This document shows, piece after piece, positions 1-5,521 of a DNA stretch of 6,771 bases. Source of the DNA: an uncultured Mailhella sp. Lineage in GTDB: Bacteria; Desulfobacterota; Desulfovibrionia; Desulfovibrionales; Desulfovibrionaceae. The notes under the pieces were generated by a model that was not told the DNA's origin, did not search any database, and saw nothing but the letters and a program-made list of their open reading frames with translations. Positions within the stretch are counted from its first letter, which is position 1, and the number at the start of each line of letters is the position of its first letter. The stretch lies in assembly GCF_905187505.1 (NCBI RefSeq), contig NZ_CAJJIC010000129.1:1-6771 (forward strand), written 5' to 3'. Both the position numbers and the translations under genes were made by a program.

Positions 1-25
1 CGTCCTGAAAAGGACGGCCTTTTTT
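1..25 (+). terminator. Rho-independent terminator (left arm possibly cut by window edge)
   Basis: CGTCC (1-5) and GGACG (12-16) form a stem around the loop TGAAAA, followed by GGCC and a run of six T (20-25). The GGCC after the right arm suggests that the stem continues to the left, outside the window. It would end a plus-strand gene that lies upstream. It faces the 3' end of the minus-strand lysO gene, so it may also serve that gene if a T-run lies beyond the left edge; this cannot be seen. Confidence 0.6.
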
Positions 26-113
26 CATGTCTGCGTTCCGAAACGACGCCATCGCACAGCCTTTTTGCGCTCGTTCTCGCAACAAGACCCATGCCAGCGC
101 GAAGCCGGCAGGC

Positions 114-1040
114 TCAGCGCAGCGCCATGAGCAGCGGCACGATGACGGGCACAAGCAGCGTAAGACTCATGCCGGAAAACAGGGCCAGCACGGCGCAGCG
201 CTCTCCGCTTACCTGTGCAATGACGGGCAGACAGGTATCCATGGCCGCCGCTCCTCCCGCAAGCACGGGACCGAGCCGACCCGTGAATCGCACAATGAGC
301 GGAGGAAGCAGCAAGGCCAGCGCCTCATGGATCATGTTGGAAAGAAGCGCCACGGAGCCCAGCGCCGGATCGCCCAGACTGGTGATGATGACCGTGGCCA
401 GACTGTAGTAGCCGAATCCCGCCCCCACGGCCAGCGCTTCCGGCAGCGAAAGCGTGGAAAAGCAGGAAAGCACGAGCCAGGCCAGAGCGCTGCCGCAGAG
501 CGTGCCCGCCACCACGCCGAGCGGAATGAGCAGAATCCGGTACCGAAGCTCCCGAATGATGCCGAGCGCCTTCAGGTCGAAGCCCACGGTCATGCCGGCA
601 AGCACGAGCAGAAGATAAAGAACCCACACCGCAGCCTCGCCCGCCAGACTTCCCACAGACAGAATGCGCAGCGTGCCGATGATCACGCCGGTCACAAAAA
701 AGGCCAGGGCCACGAAGGAGCCGCGGCTTCCGCCCCGCTCTCCAGCGGCAGCACCGCCCTTGCCCGGCGCGTATTCCAAAAAGACGTGCCGTCCGAGCAT
801 TCTTGCCACCAGAAAGCAGCCCGCCACGGAAAAGGAACTGATGAGCACGGCGTACAGCCCGAGACTTTTGAGCTGTCCGAGCAGCGCGTCGTCAAGCCCG
901 AGCGCCAGCCCGAGCAGAAAGAGCATGACGCGTACGGTCCAGGCAAGGGCCTCGTTCACCCGCGTCACTACGGCGGCGTTGCGGCGCAACACCCATCCTG
1001 CGGGAATTCCGCCCGCAATGAGTCCCATTTCCAGAAGCAT
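114..1040 (-). CDS. lysO: LysO family lysine exporter (DUF340 membrane protein)
   Basis: This is a 308-residue polytopic inner-membrane protein of the LysO/YbjE family (Lys_export, formerly DUF340), which exports L-lysine and toxic analogues such as thialysine in E. coli. Hydrophobic segments fill most of its length (about 3-18, 31-50, 60-82, 108-125, 135-153, 168-192, 200-222, 227-251, 283-306). The C-terminal half carries the family pattern: GFGYYSL at 208-214, a GDPALGS segment near 223-229, the MD..LP motif at 267-272 with Asp268 matching the Asp needed in the E. coli protein, and a closing LLVPVIVPLLMAL. Its length is close to E. coli YbjE (about 300). The start is fixed by GAGGA five bases before the ATG. 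A 273-base gap to the next upstream gene argues for its own promoter. A 7-bp hairpin (92-110) lies right after the stop but has no T-run. The substrate is inferred from the family. Confidence 0.88.
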   Translation of the reverse strand: MLLEMGLIAGGIPAGWVLRRNAAVVTRVNEALAWTVRVMLFLLGLALGLDDALLGQLKSLGLYAVLISSFSVAGCFLVARMLGRHVFLEYAPGKGGAAAGERGGSRGSFVALAFFVTGVIIGTLRILSVGSLAGEAAVWVLYLLLVLAGMTVGFDLKALGIIRELRYRILLIPLGVVAGTLCGSALAWLVLSCFSTLSLPEALAVGAGFGYYSLATVIITSLGDPALGSVALLSNMIHEALALLLPPLIVRFTGRLGPVLAGGAAAMDTCLPVIAQVSGERCAVLALFSGMSLTLLVPVIVPLLMALR

Positions 1041-1313
1041 TCTTTTCCTCGACGATATGCGGCCGGAACTCTCCGACCTCTAGTATTGCACGGGCCTCCG
1101 TGCCTGTTGCCCGGAAGCGCAACGGCGCCGTGCGCCGATGATTGGATCTGCAAAGACGGAGCCAGGATGAAGCGCAGGGGCATGCACCGGGAACAAAAGC
1201 CCGCCGTCACTCGGCCAACGGGACTTTTCCGCGGAAAGAACATCCTTTTCAGCGTCTCCCCGAAGTTTTCCGAACGATGGCCTCCGCGCGGAGCCGCACG
1301 GCCCTGGGCGCTG
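1041..1313. other. Intergenic region between the reductase gene and lysO
   Basis: No credible gene lies in these 273 bases. Besides the candidate lysO promoter there are two perfect 12-bp palindromes, TTTCCGCGGAAA (1226-1237) and CTCCGCGCGGAG (1282-1293). The second lies 20 bases after the reductase stop codon but has no T-run, so it is not a typical rho-independent terminator. No riboswitch was recognised; in particular I do not see the lysine (L-box) pattern. Confidence 0.5.
1082..1110 (-). promoter_or_regulatory. Candidate lysO promoter with inverted repeat in its spacer
   Basis: On the minus strand the order is GCAACA (1110-1105, -35-like, 3 of 6 matches), a 17-base spacer, and AATACT (1087-1082, -10-like, 4 of 6), with a TG one base before the -10 as in extended -10 promoters. 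The spacer consists almost entirely of the perfect inverted repeat GCACGG-GCCT-CCGTGC (1088-1103). Transcription would start near 1075, about 35 bases before the lysO ATG. The dyad could be an operator. Both the promoter and the operator are read by eye. Confidence 0.4.
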
Positions 1314-2042
1314 CTACTTCTCGCGGACCCGGCGATACCGCATCCAGACCACGCCGCCTTCAAGTCGCTGCACGTCTTCAAGTCGAAAATTTCTCATCAC
1401 GCCGCCGTCGAACAGGCTCTCGTCTCCGTCGGCTGCGGTGACGGGCATGACCACGAGACTCAGCTCATCGACGAGATCCGCGCGGAGGAACGCCCCGTTG
1501 AGCACGCTCCCCCCTTCCAGGAGCAGCCTGCGTATGCCGAAGATTTCCCGCAGCTTGCGCAGCGCAAGCGCCATGTCCATGTCGTCCTTGCCAGCAAACA
1601 CGCAGGACACGCCTCTGTCATGCAGATACGCCAGACAGGGCTGAGGAACGCTCTCGCACAGAACCTCCACGACGTGCGCTCCGTCGTAGCCCGGATCTTC
1701 GTCCGCAATGTGCGACGACTTCCACCCCAGACTGCCGTGACGGTCAAAGGACACGGCAAAAAAGGAGGCGTTCTCGTCGGCCACATGATCCATGGGCGGA
1801 ATGACTATTCCGGCAAAGCGGGACAGATCGGGATGGAATCCCGAAGTAAAGCTTTCTTCCATGGTCACGCGTCCGCAGGCGAAGGCACTCGCTCCGTATT
1901 CCCTGTGGATGCGGTAATACGCCTTCGTCGCCGCTTCGCACTGCGGCAGGCGCAGAAAGTCTCCCGTCACCCTGCCGTCCAGAGACACGGACATATGGCA
2001 GACGACATGAGGCCTGTCCTGAATTTTCGCGTTTTCCAGCAT
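1314..2042 (-). CDS. RibD C-terminal / dihydrofolate reductase-like family oxidoreductase
   Basis: This 242-residue protein has the RibD_C fold, that of the NADPH-dependent pyrimidine reductase of riboflavin synthesis, which is related to DHFR. The visible marks are an N-terminal strand with MSVSLDGRV (17-25), the usual S-x-DGR substrate/cofactor loop; ACGRVTME (55-62), matching the G-R-x-T-x-E motif; a central FAGKDD nucleotide-loop region (149-154); LLLEGGSVLNG (173-183), the G-G-x-x-L-N motif; and LVDEL (190-194). It lacks the RibD deaminase domain, so it is a stand-alone reductase. Many such proteins are of unknown substrate and are not true riboflavin enzymes. A longer reading frame begins at 2123, but GGAGG (2053-2049) six bases before the ATG at 2042, together with the loss of any conserved sequence upstream, fixes this start. 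It appears to be a single-gene unit with its own promoter. The exact substrate is unknown. Confidence 0.85.
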   Translation of the reverse strand: MLENAKIQDRPHVVCHMSVSLDGRVTGDFLRLPQCEAATKAYYRIHREYGASAFACGRVTMEESFTSGFHPDLSRFAGIVIPPMDHVADENASFFAVSFDRHGSLGWKSSHIADEDPGYDGAHVVEVLCESVPQPCLAYLHDRGVSCVFAGKDDMDMALALRKLREIFGIRRLLLEGGSVLNGAFLRADLVDELSLVVMPVTAADGDESLFDGGVMRNFRLEDVQRLEGGVVWMRYRRVREK

Positions 2043-2134
2043 AGGATTCCTCCACGGATGTTCCCGGAAGCGTGGCGCCGGGGGAAAGGATTGCCCATGG
2101 AAAAAAATCCCTTGTGCGGCCATGGTGCAACATT

Positions 2135-2157
2135 GTTCCGACGGAACGGACGTTCCG
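2135..2157. repeat. Triple inverted half-site array (possible operator)
   Basis: Three GGAAC/GTTCC half-sites alternate in orientation: GTTCC (2135-2139), CGGAAC (2142-2147), GTTCCG (2152-2157). The last two form a perfect 6-bp inverted repeat around GGAC. The array begins a few bases after the start site predicted from the promoter at 2171-2199, a normal place for a repressor site or a leader hairpin. Confidence 0.4.
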
Positions 2158-2170
2158 CCGACGAGGCGTC

Positions 2171-2199
2171 ATTCTACCGGAAAGGCCAAAAAATGCCAG
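2171..2199 (-). promoter_or_regulatory. Probable sigma70-type promoter of the reductase gene
   Basis: The minus strand reads CTGGCA (2199-2194, 4 of 6 to TTGACA), exactly 17 bases, then TAGAAT (2176-2171, 5 of 6 to TATAAT). Transcription would start near 2164 and give a leader of about 120 bases. It sits between the fadL terminator and the reductase gene, which is the expected position. Confidence 0.55.
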
Positions 2200-2214
2200 A
2201 GGAGGAACGCCATG

Positions 2215-2250
2215 AAAAAAGGCTCCCGCCCGAAGAGGGGAGGGAGCCTT
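2215..2250 (-). terminator. Rho-independent terminator of the fadL-like gene
   Basis: On the minus strand AAGGCTCCC (2250-2242) pairs perfectly with GGGAGCCTT (2227-2219), and an inner CCC/GGG pairing extends the stem. The arm runs into a T-run (2220-2215). It lies about 24 bases after the stop of the outer-membrane protein gene, so that transcript should end here and the reductase gene should need its own promoter. Confidence 0.85.
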
Positions 2251-2273
2251 CACGATGTCGAGTCGGGACAGGT

Positions 2274-3668
2274 TTAGAACCGGTAGCCCAGGGTCACGCC
2301 GAAGTTGTGGGCGTAGCTGTTGTGAGCCCTGCCCTCATAGGTGGCGATGATGGGAGTGGTTCCCTGCACGCTGCTTCTGTTGCTGTAGTTGATGTCGCGC
2401 ACGTCGATGTACATGTAGGCAAGATCGAGCGTCCAGTTCTCATACTTGAAGCCCGCGCCGAGGGTGTAGTAGTTGCGGCCGTTGGAAGGAACGAGATAGT
2501 CGTAGCAGTTGGAATCCTTGAGCGGAGACGTCTCGTAGGTGAAGCCCGCGCGAAGGGTCAGCCAGTCGAGGGGAGCATATTCCACGCCGAAGGTGAAGGC
2601 CCAGGTGTCGCGCCAGTTCTTCTGCTCGAAGAACTGCGGAGTGACGGGACTGTGCATGTTGATGGTGAGGTTGCGGTAGCGACTCCACACGGTATAGGCC
2701 ACGTCGCCTTCAAAGCTCAGATTGGGCAGGGGCTTGTACATGACGCCGAGGGTGATGACGTCGGGAATGGAAAGCTTGCCGTCGGCGTTGCAGGTCTGCA
2801 TGACGGGCTTCATCATGGCGCCCACGACCATCTGATCGCCAGAGAAGCGGAAACGGGTCTGACCGTTGAAGGTCATGTCCTCGCTGGCGCGGTAGGTAAG
2901 ACCGGCGCTCCACTGATCGTTGAAACGGGCGTGCAGGCCGAAGTTGTAGCCGAAGGCATAGCCGCTTTCGGAATGGATGCGCGCGTCGGCCTGACCTGCG
3001 CCGAGTCCCATGTAGCCGCCCATGTTCAGATTATACTGCTCATTCAGGCTGAGATAGCCCCAGGTGTAGCTCACGCCGGCGCTCACGGAGAACACGTCGT
3101 TGATCTTGTAGGCTATGTTGGGATTGATGGTGCTCGAAAGCAGCGTGACGGACTTGATGCCGCCGGCAAGCATGGGCATGGTGTCGGGAGTATTGACGGA
3201 ACGGGCCGTCCAGTTGTCCGGGAACTGAGAACCGAGACCGTAGCGGGTGAAGGCGCCTATGCCGAACCACCAGTTGTCGTTGAGCTGATGGGTCACGTAA
3301 AAATGAGGAATGGGCCATACCTGATTGGAGGTGGACACCGTTCTGCCGGTATCGACGCGGCTGATGTCGAAATTCAGCGCGGAAACGGCAAGGCCCATCT
3401 GCGTGGCAGTACCGGGAATCTGCGTGATGCCCGCAGGGTTGTAGGCTATGGCGGAAGGATCGTCGGCACGGGCCACCATGCCGCCGCCGGCGCCGCCGCC
3501 GAGGGCCATGCCTCGGGCGCTCCATTCGGTAATGGCGAAGCCTTCGGCCTTCGCACCGGAAACGGAACCGGCCACAAGCCCGAAGGAAAGAAGGGCGGCG
3601 GCGACAAATCTGACCTGACTGCGCGCGGCACAGGAGACCCGGCGCATCACATTGAGAGATACGTTCAT
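2274..3668 (-). CDS. FadL/OmpP1/TodX family outer-membrane transport protein
   Basis: This 464-residue outer-membrane beta-barrel belongs to the family that takes up long-chain fatty acids or hydrophobic (often aromatic) compounds. A signal peptide is clear: a basic start, a hydrophobic core near 21-36, and a likely cut after AKA (residue 41). The mature N-terminus runs EGFAITEWSARGMALGGG and then DDPSAIAYNPAGIT (69-82), the plug-domain NPAG signature of FadL. Alternating barrel strands follow, with family patterns such as NWRDTWAF.FG.EY (351-364) and DWL.LRAG..YE.SP (368-382). The protein ends in GYRF, the C-terminal Phe used by the BAM machinery. Two cysteines (293 and 388) lie in probable surface loops. 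The length matches E. coli FadL (about 446). AGAGG five bases before the ATG at 3668 fixes the start; a further in-frame ATG at 3734 would put 22 residues before the signal peptide and is rejected. The gene is alone, with its own terminator. The ligand cannot be read from the sequence. Confidence 0.9.
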   Translation of the reverse strand: MNVSLNVMRRVSCAARSQVRFVAAALLSFGLVAGSVSGAKAEGFAITEWSARGMALGGGAGGGMVARADDPSAIAYNPAGITQIPGTATQMGLAVSALNFDISRVDTGRTVSTSNQVWPIPHFYVTHQLNDNWWFGIGAFTRYGLGSQFPDNWTARSVNTPDTMPMLAGGIKSVTLLSSTINPNIAYKINDVFSVSAGVSYTWGYLSLNEQYNLNMGGYMGLGAGQADARIHSESGYAFGYNFGLHARFNDQWSAGLTYRASEDMTFNGQTRFRFSGDQMVVGAMMKPVMQTCNADGKLSIPDVITLGVMYKPLPNLSFEGDVAYTVWSRYRNLTINMHSPVTPQFFEQKNWRDTWAFTFGVEYAPLDWLTLRAGFTYETSPLKDSNCYDYLVPSNGRNYYTLGAGFKYENWTLDLAYMYIDVRDINYSNRSSVQGTTPIIATYEGRAHNSYAHNFGVTLGYRF

Positions 3669-3780
3669 GAATTCCTCTGAATGGGATAGATAGGATTTGC
3701 CCGGCTGACGCCGGAAAAGAGCATCATCTTCCACAAAGGACGCAAAAGGCCCTCCGCAACCGGCCTCTCTTCCGGTATCG

Positions 3781-3845
3781 GAAAATAATACGTCGACTTA
3801 TGGGTATACTGCTTTGTAAAAAAAATAAACCTTTATTTTATGGTA
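3781..3845 (-). promoter_or_regulatory. AT-rich region probably containing the fadL-like promoter
   Basis: This is the only strongly AT-rich stretch upstream of the outer-membrane gene, in an otherwise GC-rich window. It contains the -10-like words TATTAT (5 of 6) and TATACC (4 of 6) on the minus strand, plus an eight-T tract. Neither has a convincing -35 at 16-18 bases, so no exact promoter is called. Confidence 0.3.
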
Positions 3846-3909
3846 GATTACTCATTATTTCATCAAAAAGCTGATGGAACGACTTTTTCTCCATCGCTCC
3901 GCTGCGCAT
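3838..3909 (-). CDS. Possible 23-residue ORF or gene remnant
   Basis: A short frame reads MRSGAMEKKSFHQLFDEIMSNLP and stops at TAA. The same frame is open upstream into pgeF. The residues look like the amphipathic start of a real protein rather than a random GC-rich shadow, and its codons are AT-rich. The ribosome binding site is poor (AGGA only two bases before the first ATG). It lies after the pgeF terminator and before the fadL promoter region. It could be a small protein, the stub of a truncated gene, or nothing. I do not recognise it. Confidence 0.15.
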   Translation of the reverse strand: MRSGAMEKKSFHQLFDEIMSNLP

Positions 3910-3988
3910 GGTCCTGAGGAAAAATTCCCGCAACTTCCTGTGCGACGGGCTTTTTTCAAGAACAGAGCGTCTCTCGGCCGATACCGGG

Positions 3989-4036
3989 AAAAAACGCGCG
4001 CCCGGTTCGTCGCAAGCTGACGACGAAGGACGCGCA
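3989..4036 (-). terminator. Rho-independent terminator of the fau-pgeF unit
   Basis: On the minus strand GCGCG (4035-4031) pairs with CGCGC (4000-3996), and further in TTCGTCG (4027-4021) pairs perfectly with CGACGAA (4012-4006) around an 8-base loop. A small internal loop of TCC/CCGGG lies between and can also partly pair. Six T follow directly (3994-3989). It lies about 45 bases after the pgeF stop codon. Confidence 0.75.
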
Positions 4037-4056
4037 TAAAAAATTTTTAACGAAGC

Positions 4057-4078
4057 GGCGATGCCTGCACGCATCGCC
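4057..4078 (-). terminator. Second hairpin directly after the pgeF stop
   Basis: GGCGATGC (4057-4064) and GCATCGCC (4071-4078) form a perfect 8-bp stem with a six-base loop, starting four bases past the pgeF stop. Its T-run (minus strand 4043-4038) comes 13 bases after the stem, behind an A5 tract, so it is an atypical terminator. It may instead protect the mRNA 3' end, upstream of the real terminator at 3989-4036. Confidence 0.45.
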
Positions 4079-4081
4079 CGC

Positions 4082-4813
4082 TCAGACGGCACGAATCCAG
4101 ATGAAGCTTCCCTGACGTCCGTCCTCGCTGCCCTTCTGCCGGAAATGCCTGTAGGAGAAGAACAGCTGCGCGTTGTCGAAGGTACAAAGATCGATGCCGA
4201 GAATGCGACCGGGCGCAAGGCCTGCGGTTTCGAGCTGATGGCGCGCCAGCATCCACAGATCCACGGTCCGGCGTTCGCTGTCGTACCACGGCAGGAAGTC
4301 CGGCCCCCACTCGCTGTCGAAGTTCACGAATTCCGATGCCGCCGGCCCGAGACTCGGACCGCGCACGGCCCAGAGCTCACGAGGCTCAAGACGGTAGTGC
4401 TCGCAGAACTGTTCCACAGCGACGCGCGGATACTCCTGCCGGTTGCCTCTCCATCCGGAATGCAAGGCCATGACGTAGCGGCCGGACTCGTGGGCCACAA
4501 GAATGGGCTGACAGTCCGCGGTCTTTATCATGAGCGCAAGTCCGGAACGGGACGAGGCCATGCCGTCGGCCTGTTCGGAGGGCGTCTGTCCGGGGTTCTG
4601 TCCCTCGGGCTCGAAAATCGTGCGTACGCCGTGCACCTGATGCACCTCGGCAAAGGCCTGCACGCCGAGCAGCGCTGGAATGGAAGCACGTCTTGCCTCA
4701 GACGAGCTTCCCTCCCCGCGGGAAAGGGAAACGCTGCCGAAGCCGCGCATGGAAAAGGCGCAGCCCACGCCGGGAACGCCCGGAAACTGAAAGGGAAGCA
4801 TGGTCAGAGACAA
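4082..4813 (-). CDS. pgeF: Laccase-domain protein, PgeF/YfiH/YlmD family (FAMIN-like purine enzyme)
   Basis: This 243-residue protein belongs to the family once called polyphenol oxidase or multicopper oxidase laccase-like, now known as peptidoglycan editing factor (E. coli) and as purine nucleoside-processing enzymes related to human FAMIN. The metal-site residues are all visible: His61 in EVHQVHG, Cys101 in KTADCQP, and His118 in ALHSGWRGN. GPSLGPAASEF (152-162) matches the family GPSIGP segment but has Ala-Ala where I recall Cys residues in many members. DLCTFDN...FFSYR (208-222) and DGRQGSFIWI (231-240) close the protein. Start choice: a TTG at 4813 has a perfect GAGGAGG (4827-4821) seven bases upstream. 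The ATG at 4801 is the alternative, with a poorly spaced site; an ATG at 4858 would add unrelated residues. The TTG start overlaps the fau stop by 10 bases, implying coupled translation. The cellular role, cytoplasmic purine metabolism or peptidoglycan quality control, is taken from the family. Confidence 0.88.
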   Translation of the reverse strand: MSLTMLPFQFPGVPGVGCAFSMRGFGSVSLSRGEGSSSEARRASIPALLGVQAFAEVHQVHGVRTIFEPEGQNPGQTPSEQADGMASSRSGLALMIKTADCQPILVAHESGRYVMALHSGWRGNRQEYPRVAVEQFCEHYRLEPRELWAVRGPSLGPAASEFVNFDSEWGPDFLPWYDSERRTVDLWMLARHQLETAGLAPGRILGIDLCTFDNAQLFFSYRHFRQKGSEDGRQGSFIWIRAV

Positions 4814-5403
4814 AGAAGTTCCTCCTCGGTGCATACGGCCCCGACGGGCCGGTCCCACGAGTCGCGGGGAAGACGATCCTGCAGAAGCCCGTGAAAGGTG
4901 AGTCCCACGCTTGTGCAGCGGGCTTCGGAAAGCATCCTGTCATAGTAGCCGCCGCCGTAGCCCAGCCTGTAGCCTTCCCGATCGAAAGCCAGCGCCGGCA
5001 CGATGATGAGCGTTTTCTCTCCGCCCGTAAGCTCCGCTGCGGAAAGCAGGCGGGAATTTGCCTTCCTTTCCGGCTCGGGAATGCCGAAGGCCGACACTTC
5101 CAGCGCTTGCGGTCCCAAGCAGGCGATCATGTCCATGGTTCCCGGCTCATCCCTGCGGCAGCGCGGCAGAAACACCGTCTTGCCCTCGCTCCAGGCCGCG
5201 CGAAGCAGAAGAGACGTGTCCGCCTCTCCCTTCACGGCGACATAAAGCGTCACCACAAGGCTTTTCCGCCAGAACGTGCTTTCAAGAAGTCGCTTCTGCA
5301 TTCGTCGGGAACGTTCCGCGCCTGCCGGACCGGAGGAAAGTTCCCCGCGTCTTTTTCTCAAAAAGACGCGCAGTTCCTTCTTGTTCATGCCGGAAATGTT
5401 CAT
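4804..5403 (-). CDS. fau: 5-formyltetrahydrofolate cyclo-ligase
   Basis: This 199-residue cytoplasmic enzyme converts 5-formyltetrahydrofolate with ATP to 5,10-methenyltetrahydrofolate and so returns the stored or inhibitory folate to one-carbon metabolism. It is the right length for the family (E. coli YgfA is about 180-200). The marks are an N-terminal K-x-x-LR-x-x-x-R-x-R segment (8-19), YVAVKGEADTSLLL (54-67), FGIPEP (106-111), the hallmark VPALAFD (135-141) followed by GYRLGYGGGYYDR (144-156) that builds the ATP/folate site, and a DRPVGAVCTEEEL end. GGAAGG (5416-5411) seven bases before the ATG supports this start; a second Met at codon 6 has no such site. It is the first gene of a two-gene unit with pgeF. 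In E. coli the 6S RNA gene sits upstream of this gene; the leader here is too short and does not show a 6S-like structure. Confidence 0.93.
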   Translation of the reverse strand: MNISGMNKKELRVFLRKRRGELSSGPAGAERSRRMQKRLLESTFWRKSLVVTLYVAVKGEADTSLLLRAAWSEGKTVFLPRCRRDEPGTMDMIACLGPQALEVSAFGIPEPERKANSRLLSAAELTGGEKTLIIVPALAFDREGYRLGYGGGYYDRMLSEARCTSVGLTFHGLLQDRLPRDSWDRPVGAVCTEEELLCL

Positions 5404-5437
5404 AGGCAGCCCTTCCGCTCTTTAAAGAAAAGCGCAA

Positions 5438-5449
5438 CATATTAATATG
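5438..5449. repeat. 12-bp perfect palindrome in the fau leader
   Basis: CATATTAATATG is a perfect palindrome about 35 bases before the fau start codon, in a short AT-rich patch. It has the form of a dimeric regulator site, but no known operator is recognised. Confidence 0.35.
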
Positions 5450-5459
5450 CCAGATAAAA

Positions 5460-5492
5460 TCATGCCGTCCGCGGCGCGTCCGGCATTTTCAT
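5460..5492 (-). CDS. Possible 10-residue leader ORF upstream of fau
   Basis: The frame reads MKMPDAPRTA and then TGA, 56 bases before the fau start. What makes it worth listing is the purine-rich GGAGAGGAGG (5510-5501) placed eight bases before the ATG, the strongest Shine-Dalgarno match in the window. It could be a translated leader peptide. Against it: if fau is transcribed from the TTGACA element at 5521-5516, the start site would lie past this ribosome site and the ORF would not be in the message. Confidence 0.25.
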   Translation of the reverse strand: MKMPDAPRTA

Positions 5493-5521
5493 AGATTTGC
5501 CCTCCTCTCCCCCTTTGTCAA
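5493..5521 (-). promoter_or_regulatory. Possible fau promoter (perfect -35, weak -10)
   Basis: TTGACA (5521-5516) is a perfect -35 element on the minus strand. At 17 bases the -10 word is AAATCT (5498-5493), only 2 of 6 to consensus, so the promoter would be weak or need an activator. It shares its -35 position with the plus-strand promoter that starts at 5515. Confidence 0.3.

Larger units (their letters stand above)
3669..4081. other. Intergenic region between pgeF and the fadL-like gene
   Basis: These 413 bases hold no confident gene. From the pgeF side they contain a hairpin right after the pgeF stop (4057-4078), a strong terminator (3989-4036), a short possible ORF (3838-3909), an AT-rich stretch (about 3781-3850) probably carrying the fadL-like promoter, and a roughly 110-base fadL leader. 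The leader holds one small inverted repeat, CCGGC-TGAC-GCCGG (3701-3714). Confidence 0.6.

Noticed and set aside
1041..1313. A lysine riboswitch upstream of lysO
   Set aside because: The gap lacks the recognisable L-box core sequences, and the candidate promoter leaves only about 35 bases of leader.
27..3680. A 1217-codon open frame on the plus strand
   Set aside because: It is antisense to three well-supported minus-strand genes, has no ribosome site, and its product is His/Arg/Gly-rich low-complexity sequence with no family features. GC-rich codon use on the opposite strand explains the lack of stops.
3925..3957. A plus-strand terminator ending in TTTTTT
   Set aside because: Only a four-base CCCG/CGGG pairing precedes the T-run, and no plus-strand gene needs a terminator here.
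3855..4037. A 60-residue minus-strand frame after pgeF
   Set aside because: Its ATG sits directly after a T-run, there is no ribosome site, and the strong pgeF terminator lies inside it.
4061..5445. Plus-strand frames antisense to fau and pgeF
   Set aside because: They overlap two genes with full family motifs and lack ribosome sites or recognisable domains.
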